Source: Diabrotica undecimpunctata
Lineage: Eukaryota; Arthropoda; Insecta; Coleoptera; Chrysomelidae
Assembly (NCBI RefSeq): GCF_040954645.1
Contig: NC_092810.1
Span: 9,098,185-9,162,184 of the forward strand
Direction of reading: 5' to 3'
Length of the DNA: 64,000 nt
A program made the translations under genes and the position numbers. Shown here piece by piece: positions 53,278-64,000 of this stretch. Position 1 is the first letter of the stretch. Each line of letters starts with the position of its first letter. The notes under the pieces are model-generated. The model had not been told where the DNA came from, searched no databases, and was given only the letters and a program-made list of their open reading frames with translations.

Positions 53278-54988
53278 ACCAAGATTGATATTGAAAATGC
53301 TATATCTTCCTTAAACTATACCAGCTCAGTAGGTATTGATCAAATCCCCACTAAAATAATTAAATACATTTCTTCATATATATCTCCTGTTCTGTCTCAC
53401 ATCATCAACCTATCTGTCAAGGATGGCAAGTTTCCAAGTGACCTTAAAACGGGAGTAGTTAGTCCAATTTTCAAAAAGGGAGATCCATGTTTGGTTGATA
53501 ATTACAGGCCAATCACCGTAACAAGTGTACTCTCTAAGATTATCGAAAAGTGTATTTACAGTAAAATGTTAAATTTTCTGAATAAATATGATATCTTAAA
53601 TAAATGCCAGCATGGGTTTCTTCCTAATAAATCTACAGAGAGTGCTTCTATTTCATTATTTAATTATATCCACGCTGCTTTGGATCGAAAAAGGTATGTG
53701 GGTGCACTCTTTTTTGACTTAACTAAGGCTTTTGACTCTATTGACATTGAAATTATACTGCATAAATTAGAAGCCCTTGGTTTTCGGGGTCATTTCTTGA
53801 ACTGGTTAAGGTCATACTTACAACATCGTAAATTCCTAGTAAAAGTCGATAATAAGAAGTCATCTATTTTTAATCTTGATCAAGGTGTACCGCAAGGCTC
53901 CGTATTGGGACCCTTAATATTTCTTTTATATGTCAATGATTTGATAAATTTTTTAACTGCAGACCATACAGTTCTTTATGCAGATGATTCAACAATTGTA
54001 GTTGACGAGTCAACTGAAGTCGAACTCATTTCAAAAATGAACTTAGTAGCACAGGAATTTACAACCTGGTGTAAAAGGAACTCTTTAATGGTAAATGCAA
54101 AGAAAACTATTTGTATGCAGTTCTACTCGCGCTGTAAGCCATCCCATGGTTATAAAATCACAGTCAGTTCTGAGGAAATACCCTTTAGTGATACAACACT
54201 ATTTCTTGGTAGCATTCTAGAAAGTAATATGACATGGGATGAAAATGTCACTAAAGTCTGCAAAACAATGAATAAGAGTTACTATGCGATCCTTCAGTTG
54301 AAAACTCTATTTAACACCAATCAATTGATAAGTGTGTATTATGCATTGGTTTATTCATATATGGCCTATAATGTTGTCTTGTGGGGAAACTCTAGAAACT
54401 CTTCTAGAGTTTTAATAACTCAAAAGAAAATTCTTAGATTGATATTCAATATTGATAATAGACAATCATGTCGTAAATATTTTATTGAACACAGACTGTT
54501 GACTTTTCATGCTTTATATATTTATAAGTGTATTATTCACGTCAAAACTAAAGTTCAAAATTTTACCGTCAACTCTGACTTTCATAATTACCCGACAAGA
54601 CACGGGAGGTTGATAAGCGTGTGTAAACACTCCAAAACTCTCTTTGAAACTAGCCCTGATTTTGCAGGATCTAAATTTTACAATTGTTTGCCACTTAATA
54701 TAAGAAATGAAAATAATATTCAAAAATTCAAAAATAAATTAAAAGCATGCTTGATCCAATAATGATTATTTTGACTTAATAAAAGATTACAGGGAATGAG
54801 GACCGACGGGTTCAGAGACGCTCTATATCGCATATCTTTTTTTTATATTTTATTGATTTTGTTTTATGTAATTGTCCTATATAACTTGTTGATCATGCTT
54901 TATGTACTATATGACTTGTCCTATATCAGAATGTGATCTGATGGGATTAACAAAGAATATTCTATTCTATTCTATTCTATTCTATTCT
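53278..54988 (+). mobile_element. CR1/Jockey-like LINE with fully open RT frame
   Basis: An uninterrupted frame of 494 codons runs from 53278 to the stop at 54760-54762 (first ATG 53491). It holds the whole RT: LNYTSSVGIDQIPTKII, FKKGDPCLVDNYRPITVTSV, KCQHGFLPNKSTESASISL, GALFFDLTKAFDSIDIEIIL, DQGVPQGSVLGPLIFLLYVN, VLYADDSTIVVDES (YADD at 53977-53988), NSLMVNAKKTICMQF, then a C-terminal domain ending NIRNENNIQKFKNKLKACL. The 3' UTR ends in ATTCT repeats (54957-54988), as in CR1/L2-type LINEs. It is 5' truncated exactly at the start of RT, so no endonuclease. Confidence 0.92.
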
Positions 54989-55059
54989 TATAAAACTTAA
55001 TTTTAAACTGCTACTATCTCACTGCTGTTTTTCTTGCAATAGCAGTAAGATAGTAGCAA

Positions 55060-55395
55060 CAGAGATGGAATGCCTGCGAAGATGCTGCAGAGTAACAAGA
55101 ATGGATAGCAGAAGTAATGACGAAATAAAGCAAAGAACATCAATAGAAACAGACATACTAACATATACATATGGAACAAAAAGCACTAAAGTGGTATGGA
55201 CATGTAGGAAGAACTAGTGACAGCAGATGGATAAAGAGAATAACCGAATGGATCCCCATAAGAAGGAGGAAAAGAGGACGACCCCGAATATCGTGAAGGA
55301 ACGAAGTAGACGACACCATGAGTAAGAGAGGCCTAAACGATGGAGAATGTGACAACAGAGAGAGATGGAAACGGTTGAGCGAGGGAAGGCAGTGA
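55060..55395 (+). mobile_element. LINE 3' fragment (post-RT domain)
   Basis: + strand: MECLRRCCRVTRMDSRSNDE, IKQRTSIETDIL, then (shifted) KALKWYGHVGRTSDSRWIKR, ITEWIPIRRRKRGRPRIS, RERWKRLSEGRQ, stop at about 55395. This is a typical LINE C-terminal zinc-less tail ('ALKWYGHVxRxxDxRW...RGRPRxSW'). One frameshift near 55170 and a stop at 55295. Confidence 0.8.
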
Positions 55396-55534
55396 ATACT
55401 GTAGAATCCCTGAATATATATAATTTAAACTGCCTATATGCCTATAAACCTTATGCTTATTCTTTGTAAGGTAAACCATGTGCCTTTTTAGGCAATGTCT
55501 CTTCCATTTACGGCTATACTAACTTTTTTTCCAG

Positions 55535-56560
55535 AGAGCCTGTGATGAGATTGGCATAATTAATTCTTTTGCTTTTATGTTAAATCTGTGGACCAGTCTT
55601 TGCAGACTATCTTCGTCTTGGGCTATCAATACTGCGTCCTCTGCGTAACAGAGTATTTTGATTTCTTTGTTTCCCATTCTGTATCCTCTTCCTTTGTTAA
55701 CAGTTTTGATGAATTTTATCCATGATCAAATTGAAGAGCGTGGGGCTCAATGAATCCCTTTTTCTTATTCCGCTGCCTATTTCTATAGGTTCTGTAAGTT
55801 GTCCATCTATTGTGACTTCGATTTTGTTGTTTTGGTAGATTTTATCGATAGTTTTTATAATATTTAAGGGAGCTTCTCTATTCTATAGAAGATGTATTAC
55901 ATCTTTGAGTCTTACTCTATCAAACGCTTTCTTTAGGTCAATCAGATACAGAAATGCTGGTCTATTATACTCTAGTGATTTCTCAGTAATTTGCTTTATA
56001 ACGAATATTGCATCTGTACACGATCTTCCACTACGAAAACCCTGTTATTCGTCTGCTAAACTTATCCTCTGATTTATTAGCACTTGTAAAGTTTTAGCGT
56101 AGTATTTAACAAGTTTATACTTCTGTAGTTTTCTAGCTGTTTTTTATCTCCTTTTTTGAATAGTAGAAATAGTTCGCTCGTCCTTCATTTTTCCGGTATT
56201 TTATTGTGTTTTATAATTTTATTAATTAATGTTACTAATTGTTCTGTCACTGCTGCTCCACAATATTTCAGTAACTCGTTTGGTATCCCGTCTTTACCTG
56301 CTACTTTCCTGTTCTTCAGGTTTGCAAGTATTTTCCGAACTTCCTGTACATTTATATTAAGTTCTTCATTTGTGGTAATTTCCGGTTCTAGCCTCTGCAT
56401 ATAGCTTTTTTAGGTAGTCAATCCACGTATCCTTTTGTATGTGTTTTGGTTCTATTAGTTTCTTTACCTCCGTTCTTTCAGCTCTTATGAAGCACCATAT
56501 TTCGTTTTGCAGACCGTAAAAATCATGTTCCATTTCTTTCGAAAAGCGTTCCTAGTGATC
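55535..56560 (-). mobile_element. LINE RT fragment, second copy of the 49776 family
   Basis: Minus strand: QRLEPEITTNEELNINVQEV, RKILANLKNRKVAGKDGIPN, ELLKYCGAAVTEQLVTLINK, IIKHNKIPEK; then frameshifted FLYLIDLKKAFDRVRLKDVI-type sequence at 55930-55990; and AEDAVLIAQDEDSLQRLVHR (decayed YADD block) at about 55590-55640. It overlaps the same RT region as 49776-50810 at high DNA identity. Confidence 0.8.
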
Positions 56561-57426
56561 AATTTATATTTTTCTTACATGTGCAAGTGTTTCGTTTCTA
56601 ATTGTCTTGTAATTATGGTATGCCTCTTGTATTTTGGTTGACTAGTATTTCAGGTAAGCTTTTTTCTTTTCTTAATTTATATTTGAATTATTATATTTTA
56701 ACACATTTAGATTATGCATGGAGTAACCAGATACGCAGCCTTCCAATTATGGTGTACTCTGTAGTTATTATTGACAACAATATATTTTGGCAATATACGA
56801 GTCAAATAATCAAGATAGTAGGTACTACTTGTGAGGCACACTTTATCTTCTGAATTGTTATATATGTAAAGCAAATATTTGTTTTTGTTTCGCTAATATT
56901 GTACAATCATTAATAAAAATAGATGTGTATAGAAAACAAAAAATGAAATAGCCCTGTTAATGTTTTCCTTAGTACTTAACTTTCTCTTACTTTTTCTTTT
57001 AATTATGAAATTTTATGGAAAATTATCTACCAATAGTAAATAAAATTTGCTGATTGATTTGATTCAAATAAATGTGGACCTACAGAGAACAGTGTAAAAT
57101 GGTGGAATAGAGAAGAAGTTTGACACAATCTGACAATAAACTTTTCCCCATTTTTGTGTAACGAGGCTACGAGCTTGATTAGCAAATGTATAGGTTGTCC
57201 TACAAACAATTATGTACATTAAAATGGACTTGTTTCAAACATTAATAACATTTTTTTGTCATTACTTGAAAACATCAGTAATGTCTAAGAATATTTTATA
57301 AAATTTATGTATATTAAATTCTTTATTTAGGTCCAAGAATGAATAAATTTAAAATAACATCTTTTACGTTAACTAAACTATATCAGTTTTTTTAGCAATA
57401 CAAATTTATCATTTTCTGAAATTAAT
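56561..57426. other. AT-rich DNA, nothing recognised
   Basis: No coding motif or repeat structure; it ends in TTTCTGAAATTAAT at the assembly gap. Confidence 0.5.
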
Positions 57427-57526
57427 NNNNNNNNNNNNNNNNNNNNNNNNNNNNNNNNNNNNNNNNNNNNNNNNNNNNNNNNNNNNNNNNNNNNNNNNNN
57501 NNNNNNNNNNNNNNNNNNNNNNNNNN
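57427..57526. other. Assembly gap (100 N)
   Basis: Exactly 100 unknown bases, the conventional size for a gap of unknown length. The 14 bases before it (TTTCTGAAATTAAT, 57413-57426) are repeated immediately after it (57527-57540). Confidence 0.99.
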
Positions 57527-57566
57527 TTTCTGAAATTAATAGAAATAATATTTTATTAATATTTCA

Positions 57567-57821
57567 ATAGGGCCTGCGTAGCGCAAGCGGTAGGATGCTT
57601 TCCTCGCATGCCGGTGGTCCGGAGTTCGAATCCTACCGCCGGCAAGAACAATAGACATTTTTAAAAATGTCTATAGGTTCCAGGTCGACTCAGTCTGAAT
57701 AAAATGAGTACCTTGGGTAAAACCAGGGGTAATAATAGGCGGTTGAAGCGTAGCACTGGCCATGTTACCTTCCTTCCCAAAGCCGCGAGCGGTATAAAAC
57801 GGGAGAATATTATTACTATTA
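57567..57821 (+). mobile_element. tRNA-derived SINE with perfect 14-bp target duplication
   Basis: Target duplications TTATTAATATTTCA at 57553-57566 and 57822-57835. The head (57570-57645) folds like a tRNA: A-box region GTAGCGCAAGCGG, B box AGTTCGAATCC, and GGCCTGCG at the start. The body contains GTTCCAGGTCGACTCAGTCT and the tail is an ATT-rich simple repeat. The acceptor ends do not pair fully and there is a 180-bp extension, so it is a SINE rather than a tRNA gene. Confidence 0.9.
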
Positions 57822-57835
57822 TTATTAATATTTCA

Positions 57836-58366
57836 TAGGAACTGATAGTGTGTTTAATTGGGTATCTGTTTTTTTTTTCATTTTAGTAATTCTTATCACT
57901 TTTGTAATTCAGTAATTTAGTAATTATATTATTTTTTATCATTTTTTTTTACAAGAATACAAGTTTTAAATAGCTATTTTCCACCTTTTCGAATGATGTC
58001 AATTATTATAGTATAGCAAAATTATAAAATACCTTAAAATAAATACTCAACAGCCCTTTTTTAATAGTTAGTGTGTTTACATGTAAAGTGAGTGGTACAC
58101 TTTATATTTCTATAAGTTTTGTACAAATCTATTTAATATTATTTATTCTAATCAGATGTTTAATTGCAAAAGTTTGAACTTATCTGATTTTTTTTATTTT
58201 CGTCGGTGTTATTGGTCCATTATATAAAACAATACGTATACAATCCCAACGTTAGTGAAACCTATGAGAATTTAAAGCTAAAAATGTCCTCTCGTCGCTG
58301 AGTTTACGCCGAATGCCTACCTGCTAAACCAGACCCTCCTCTGTCATCCAGCCATCCGGAAGCAGA
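57836..58366. other. AT-rich DNA, nothing recognised
   Basis: No motif found on either strand. Confidence 0.5.
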
Positions 58367-58965
58367 ATGGCCGCTGTAAGGCTCTTTATTTCCATTTCTT
58401 CAAATGTCTCTTTTTCAATTCGTACTATTGCTCGCTGATTATAATAAAGGTTTGTTATTAGCCTTAAATCTCTTTCATCTAGGATTTTATTTTTTAGAAT
58501 TTCCATGAGTAGGTCATGTTTTGCTTTATCAAACGCTTTATTGTAGTCTATAAAACAGACGTAAAGAGGACGGTTAACATCCAAACATCTCTGCGTCAGC
58601 ACGTTGAAGGAGAATAGTGCCTCTCTGGTACCCATACCATTGCGGAACCCATATTGTGTGTCACTAATATCCAGCTCCAGTTTAGAGTAAATTCTGGCGT
58701 GGATAATTTTCAACAGAATTTTCAAGGTATGTGACATTAAGCTTACGCTTCGATAGTCACTGCACTCTTTGGCATTCACTTTTTTGGCAAACACACAAAT
58801 GCTGATGTCAACATTTCTCTAGGGATGATTCCTATATAATAGATAGCGTTGAACAGTTCTACTATTATGTCCAGGTTTTTCTCGTTGATCAACTTTAATA
58901 GCTCGCTTGGTAGTTCATCTGGACCAGCAGATTTATTGGTTTTCATTGAGTTTAATGCTTGAGGC
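58367..58965 (-). mobile_element. LINE RT fragment (GTREAL family)
   Basis: Minus strand: NSMKTNKSAGPDELPSELLK, FNAIYYIGIIPREMLTSAFV; then after a frameshift ECSDYRSVSLMSHTLKILLK, DISDTQYGFRNGMGTREALF, PLYVCFIDYNKAFDKAKHDL, LYYNQRAIVRIEKETFEEME. It is the same family as 34215-36166 and 23829-24225. It is cut before the RGVRQG block. Confidence 0.85.
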
Positions 58966-59539
58966 CTTTAAAAACGGCAAAAAACTTCTCGTGAAAGAAC
59001 CTTTTTGGTTCCTTATATTGCCTCTACTGCTACATTCAGGCATGCTCAGAACAGGGATACCACAAGTCTGGCGAACGAGGAGGCTACTCCATTAAAATCC
59101 TACTGGAACTAATTTTCAATTTCCTCGATGAGGTCGAGGGTTATCGTTTCCCTTAAACGGACAAGCAATAACTCAACAATTGGATGAATTTATCGATATG
59201 GCATATCAGTGCTGTGTGTGTCGTTTGCCTATGCATCGTTTGTTTGCCGTTATTGTTGACGGCAATTGACGGAAAATTGAATAACCAGGTATAACATTTT
59301 TACTTCGGTGAAAAATTTAATATTTCTTACAAAGATTCTCTTAAAACTTTATTTTTGCTCATCGCTGTAAAAAAATGCCAGACAGTACGTAAGGTTGGGT
59401 TAGGTTTAATTTGAGTGGGCGATAAAAGACCTTTCCATTCGATCTATAGCTCCATTGTGACTCATACCAAGATTAAAGTTGTCCTTTCAGTAAAGTATTT
59501 TTAATAATGTGTATTATGGCCTTTTGTGACATTTCTACG
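58966..59539. other. Unassigned DNA between LINE fragments
   Basis: A + frame at 58907-59095 overlaps the LINE end and has no family features. No repeats seen. Confidence 0.4.
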
Positions 59540-60300
59540 AAGTCGTACAGTCTGTGTTTATCACAGTCCAAATTTATTCATGTGCCCCTTGATGCGACAG
59601 TATCTTTTATGATTTCTTCCTAACCCCTGGATGTTTGGATTTCTTCTTCGTGGTTTATCTATAAAATCATTTGATGTTAAAGACCCACTTGTTCGTACCA
59701 GTGGTTACGTTTGGCTGTGCTTCTTGCTATGCCAACTATAGATTCTGGGCCTATAAATGTTTCTTTTGTCCGCTTCCTCACAAGTAGGTCCGCTTTTTAG
59801 TTCTCTTTAGTACCAGTATATCCAGGGATCTTTAAGTCCAGTGCCTTTAATGCTGCGTGGCTATTCGATATAATTGTTATAGATCTGTCCCTGAATTACT
59901 TGACTATTAGTTCTGCAGGTACATTTCTATAGCCCTATAGCATAAATTTGTGCTTGCAAGATAGAGAAGTGGTTATCTAGTAATTCACTAAAGCTTAGCC
60001 TCAGTTTTCCTCCATATAATCTAGCTTTAACACTTTTATCGCTTTTAGAGTCATCTTTATACCAGCATTCATCTACTATTATGATATTCATTTTATTTGA
60101 CTTTCATTCGTCAATTCCTGGAAAGACGAAGGTAAATGGCTTTTGTTGCATTACATTTGGTACCATTTCCAATTCTAGAATATTTTTTATTTTTTCTCCA
60201 GATTTGTCCCCGGTGTGCTTTTGCCCTGCTTCCTGACGTCTTATTCGTCTTTTGAATAATTCTACTTTGCCTCCTTCACCATCCATATATTTAATGTGGG
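59540..60300 (-). mobile_element. RNase H domain remnant of an I/R1-type LINE
   Basis: Minus strand: IVDECWYKDDSKSDKS (normally 'YTDGSK', the first acidic residue region), YGGKLRLSFSELLDNHFSIL, QAQIYAI (the acidic Glu changed to Gln), ITIISNSHAALKALDLK (normally SDSQAALKAL), PGYTGTKEN-KADLLVRKRTK (PGHxGxxGNExAD) and GPESIVGIARST. The order matches the C-terminal RNase H domain found in I- and R1-like LINEs; most catalytic acids are mutated. Upstream coding (60104-60286: KNILELEMVPNVMQQKPF) leads into it. Confidence 0.65.
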
Positions 60301-60484
60301 GAGGTAAAGTATGACCTCCATTGAGTCAGTTAAGGTTCTGTTCCATCGCTCCTGTTATGATTAAGCATACTTATCGTTGAAGTTTATATAGCTTTTCTCT
60401 GGTGGTCTTTTGTTGGTGGACAATTTAGACTACCATACTAGTGCAATGGGTTGTTGCAATTAATTCTATAAGATAAAAAATAGA

Positions 60485-60620
60485 AGGAAAACAAGGACCG
60501 ACCAGGAAGACGAAGGATTTTCTGGCTGAAAATTCGTACGCGGTTCAACACAACAACCACAAATCTTTTCAGAGCAGCAGTTTGAAAGACATTTTTTACT
60601 GGGCAGTAAGAAAAGATTAA
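60485..60620 (+). mobile_element. LINE 3' scrap (AAG-tail family)
   Basis: + strand GRRRIFWLKIRTRFNTTTTN followed by LFRAAV matches the last block of the 27805 copy (RRTSWLKNLRIWFNTT...IFRAA). It is about 45 codons and lacks the AAG tail. Confidence 0.5.
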
Positions 60621-62799
60621 ATTTTGCAAATAGGTACTTTACAAAAAAATAAGGAAAAAATATTTTAAAATAAAATATGTATGGATAATCAAAAGATCCA
60701 CAAAAAATGCACAGGCTGAACGTTAATTTTGTATAATGATAAATATACTCCCAATATCTACAATTTTGTTAACTTATATTCTTCTGTCAGAAGGATACAT
60801 AGTTCGGTTATTTTAATCTATTTTTATTCGTGTACCATATCAAAAAATTTCAGTTTAACTTTAGAGTAATCATTGGGAAGCAAAAGCTAATATTGTTTTT
60901 ATCTATATCTTATTATTATTTTGTCACACATATTTTACTCTTAGAAATTTAAAAATGATGGACAACCTATACAGTCACCTGTAGATTCCACTTTTTTTGA
61001 ATGTTCTGTACAGTTTAACTTATTACATTTTTATATATAAATCTGAAACCTAATGTAAAAAAATAACACAAATATTGCTATCTTCTATTGTTTATGGAGG
61101 TTGTTGATATGGTTTCTAGGAGAATTTTCTTTAACAAATTTAGGAACTAAAAAATTTAATACTACTCTATCAACACTCTCTTTAAAAGCTATATTTTAGG
61201 ATAAAGACAGATGGGCATGAGCAGGATGACATTTCTACTACACAGGTATCCACGCAGGTGTTATTTTGGAGAAAAAAATCTATTTACTGAATAAGTAAAG
61301 TTCTTCATATTCAGGGATTATGCGAGAGACAAAATTTTATATATTTGAAGTTAGTTTTTGACAGTAATACAATACTCGTACTGGCAACAGTGTAAATTCT
61401 TTCGTTTTCAAACGATCGTGCTGCCAACTACTGTCAAAATAGATAACTGACAAAATAGAGATAAATGTCAAAAATTTGAATAAATTAGAGTTTAAAACTG
61501 GTATAAATTTCATCAAATTTTAAAAATAATGATTGCCCTTCAACTAGGGGTCTTTTAAAATTCTCTATCAAATTTACAATGACAAACGATATCCCTATTT
61601 CGTCCGCCATCTTTTAAAACAAGTGCTGCCACCTATAGTCGTTTGAGAACACGAATTGCATCTCAATTTATGTAAATCAAATCTTAATAATGAAAATATC
61701 TATTATTTATCTAATACAGGAAAATACGAGGCGAGTTGGTTTGTTTCTAATAATTATAGCATTACTCAAATTTCGATCAAATCAAATCAAAGATCAATTA
61801 AGGGGGGTAGGGTTAATTTTCAATATTTTAAACATATTTTTAAGAGTTGTTTTTTGAAAAATTGTTTAATATAAATTTATTTATAACATTAGTACATTAT
61901 AGTACAACATTTCAAGGGTATTTTCTGAAACTTTGGTACAAAAATATTTAAAATTGAGCCAATGACAGCTAATTTTTCAAGATGAAAAAAAAATCACTCA
62001 TGTGATGTTCGAGATATTATTCATTTTATAGTTTTTTCAAATTTGAGAAGTAAAAAAATCGAATTTTTTTAATTTTCAAAAACTCTTTGTTAAAATTTGA
62101 CTAATTTAATGTTGTAAAATTAATTATAACAACAAAATGAACAATACGGCGACGTTGCGACATATTAATTTATCTATAAAAGAAGTGTGCAAAATTTGGA
62201 AAAGATCGATCAAGTAATTTTTGAGATACAATGATCAACGACTTGAAAAAAATTATTTCGAGAAAAACAAACGGTTTTCCTTTGTTATGTTGTCTACTAA
62301 CTCCCATTTTTCGACGAATAACATACAAGGAATTAAACTAAGGGAATATGGAAAAATCCAGACCCTTTGAAAAGAGGATTCCCCCAATCTATAGCTCAAA
62401 TACGAAAGGTTGCTAAGTACCTAAGAGCCAAGAAACTAAACTAAACGAAGAAGAAGAAAAGATATAACCTCACAACAACTTTGACTCTTTTCGACCAAAT
62501 TCCATTGCCATTAATTCGGGTTAAATCCATATATTCAAAATATTTAAATCTTTTAATTGCACACTGTCTCATTGCAAATTTCTTTTACTAACCAATTTTT
62601 ATTCCAGAATAACAAGCAATTAAAAGTTTTTGCAAATCGAACTGATAAATAAGTAGGTACATCACATATTATTTTATGAACTAGATTACTATGTTACATC
62701 AAGGAGATCCTGTGAAAATGTTTTTAGTAAGTTATTTAATATTCAATGATATGTTTAATATTTTGACTATAACTAAAAGAAAAAAAAATGTTTTATAGA
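60621..62799. other. AT-rich, mostly non-coding DNA
   Basis: No gene was recognised. 61920-62290 has the same non-coding repeat style as 30110-31260. A GAA repeat (62443-62458) follows a short frame with FPQSIAQIRKVAKYLRAKKL, whose family I do not know. Confidence 0.45.
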
Positions 62800-63125
62800 C
62801 AGTACATTCAACCAACTTACACATTTAAACGATTAACGGAATTCTCAGAAAACCTTTGGTTGTAGTTAAAGGCACGGTAAACTGCACTGGAGTTCTCCAT
62901 AATCTTTTTAAGTACTTACTTTGTTTAGAATATTTTTGCCTGTATTATCAGTTAGAGTTAATTTGTATAAAATAAGGAGCAAAAATTCAAATGGAATTTT
63001 AAATATTATTGTTTATTTTGCTAATAATGAATATATAAATATAATGGTTAACCTGTTGTACAATTATTTTGTAAATAACATTATATTAGTGTTCGTACTG
63101 ATTATTAAATTTATAAATCATTATC
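62800..63125 (+). repeat. Interspersed repeat, copy 2
   Basis: Matches 37956-38226 from ACAGTACATTCAACCAACTT to ATTTATAAATCAT, with two internal insertions relative to copy 1 (around 62846-62862 and 62925-62960). Non-coding. Confidence 0.8.
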
Positions 63126-63149
63126 GTCACTAAATTTTGGTTGTTTCTC

Positions 63150-64000
63150 CAAATTCTCCGAATAGTAAGGTGCATTATCTAAAACTATAACTGATGGTTC
63201 ACTCAGACTAGGTAACAGTTTCTCCTGAAGCCATTTAACAAGCATATCTGCATTCATGTTTGCATGGTAAATCTCTGAACACGAACAAATTCATCTCCAA
63301 ACTGCCAAAAAGCCTGGAATGACAACCAGGGAGAAACAAAACGGGGATGGAAACAACGATTCTTGTTCCTTATCTTCTGGAACCTCACTTAAACTGCAAC
63401 TGAACCATTAAACTGATTAAACTGCTACACATTTTCCATGAAAAGGAACAAAAGAGAAAACTTTCAAATTCGACGTAGAATTTGGACATAAGGACATAGC
63501 GAGAGTGAACAATTATCTTGCCGACAAAAACTTCTCAGCGATCTCAATGAATGTTTATTTGAAACGCAGAATATTTAGGAGTTTCGATCAAAGAAAAGAT
63601 CAAAGAATTTGCGTGATATAAATAAACTTTAAAATTGTTTACATTAATTTCGGCGACGTAAAAAGAACGAAATACTATTTGGGTTTTAACTCGTACGATA
63701 GGAACAGAGAAACATGGAAAACATTCTACAATTTTGAAGACAAAATTAAATCTGCGTTTTCTATAAAGCCTTCTTTCGTTCTTGCATGAAGAATGATGTG
63801 TCTTTTGCCTTCGCTATAAGTGTGTTTTATTGATTTTATGCTGTCGTCTTGCCAAATTCTTTTAATTTCACCCTTTGCAAATATCCAGGTCTCATCTAAG
63901 TATACGAATGTTGCATTTTTAGATTTAAGTGTAGTATATTCTCTCAAAAATTTAATTCTTTTGTAAACCACATTACTTCTTTCGCATAGAAGTAACCTAT
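63150..64000 (-). pseudogene. Tc1/mariner-superfamily transposase split by an insertion, runs off the window
   Basis: Minus strand, right piece (63726-64000): KNATFVYLDETWIFAKGEIK (first Asp), RIWQDDSIKSIKHT, EGKRHIILHARTKEGFIENA. Left piece (63150-63270): YHANMNADMLVKWLQEKLLP, PSVIVLDNAPYYSENLEKQ (second Asp). In relatives these are contiguous ('GFIxxADLxFxSKSxxxDYHxNMNADxFxxWL'), so about 450 bp (63275-63722) of unrelated sequence has been inserted. The blocks resemble those of the DD82E-like group at 8682 and 20564. The N-terminus is outside the window. Confidence 0.75.

Noticed and set aside
57567..57650. Functional tRNA gene
   Set aside because: The tRNA-like head is followed by a body and ATT tail and the whole is flanked by target duplications; it is a SINE.
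61656..61874. 72-codon + frame
   Set aside because: AT-driven composition, no motif, no conservation evidence within the window.

Overview
This is a window of an animal nuclear genome, almost certainly an insect; a beetle is my guess from the mix of elements, but nothing here proves the order. The sequence is AT-rich and intron-bearing. The only clear host gene is the 3' end of neurexin-1 on the + strand. Seven coding exons are readable with matching splice phases: 13176-13295 (EGF), 29519-29697, 31574-31745 and 31867-32093 (last LamG/LNS domain), 40738-41035 and 43960-44328 (acidic and Thr-rich stalk), and 44388-44668 (transmembrane segment, cytoplasmic tail and C-terminal EWYV PDZ ligand). 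The gene begins upstream of the window. The coding end is at 44668; everything after it is 3' UTR or intergenic DNA.

Nearly all the rest is transposable-element sediment. Region by region: 1-13 kb (an upstream neurexin intron) holds LINE fragments, a tRNA-type SINE, a probable solo LTR inside an I-like LINE, a Penelope-type tail, a DD82E-like transposase pseudogene and a nearly intact RTE LINE. The 16 kb intron 13.3-29.5 kb holds a single-exon ORF of unknown family (13816-14307) facing a degraded opposite-strand partner, a 19-bp minisatellite, a pseudogene of a multicopy insect family, and a four-deep transposon nest (17885-23760: old Tc1/mariner-type gene, then piggyBac, then a DD82E-like element, then a MITE). 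It also holds a 2.1 kb element with about 330-bp terminal inverted repeats that encodes a PIN/FEN-like plus CXC-type cysteine-cluster protein. The introns 32-44 kb hold head-to-head and nested LINEs and a complete mariner (42601-43933) whose end lies only 26 bp before a neurexin splice acceptor.

Downstream of neurexin, a 2.66 kb Tc1/mariner-type element with about 505-bp inverted repeats (44897-47555) starts 228 bp after the stop codon. The remainder to 64 kb is LINE pieces, one LINE with an uninterrupted reverse-transcriptase frame (53278-54762), a 100-N assembly gap (57427-57526), a SINE with perfect target duplications (57567-57821), and a split transposase at the right edge.

No bacterial-type operons, CRISPR arrays or rRNA genes are present. 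The best candidate for something poorly described is the long-TIR element at 25355-27470. All family assignments were made by eye from conserved motifs; no database search was run.
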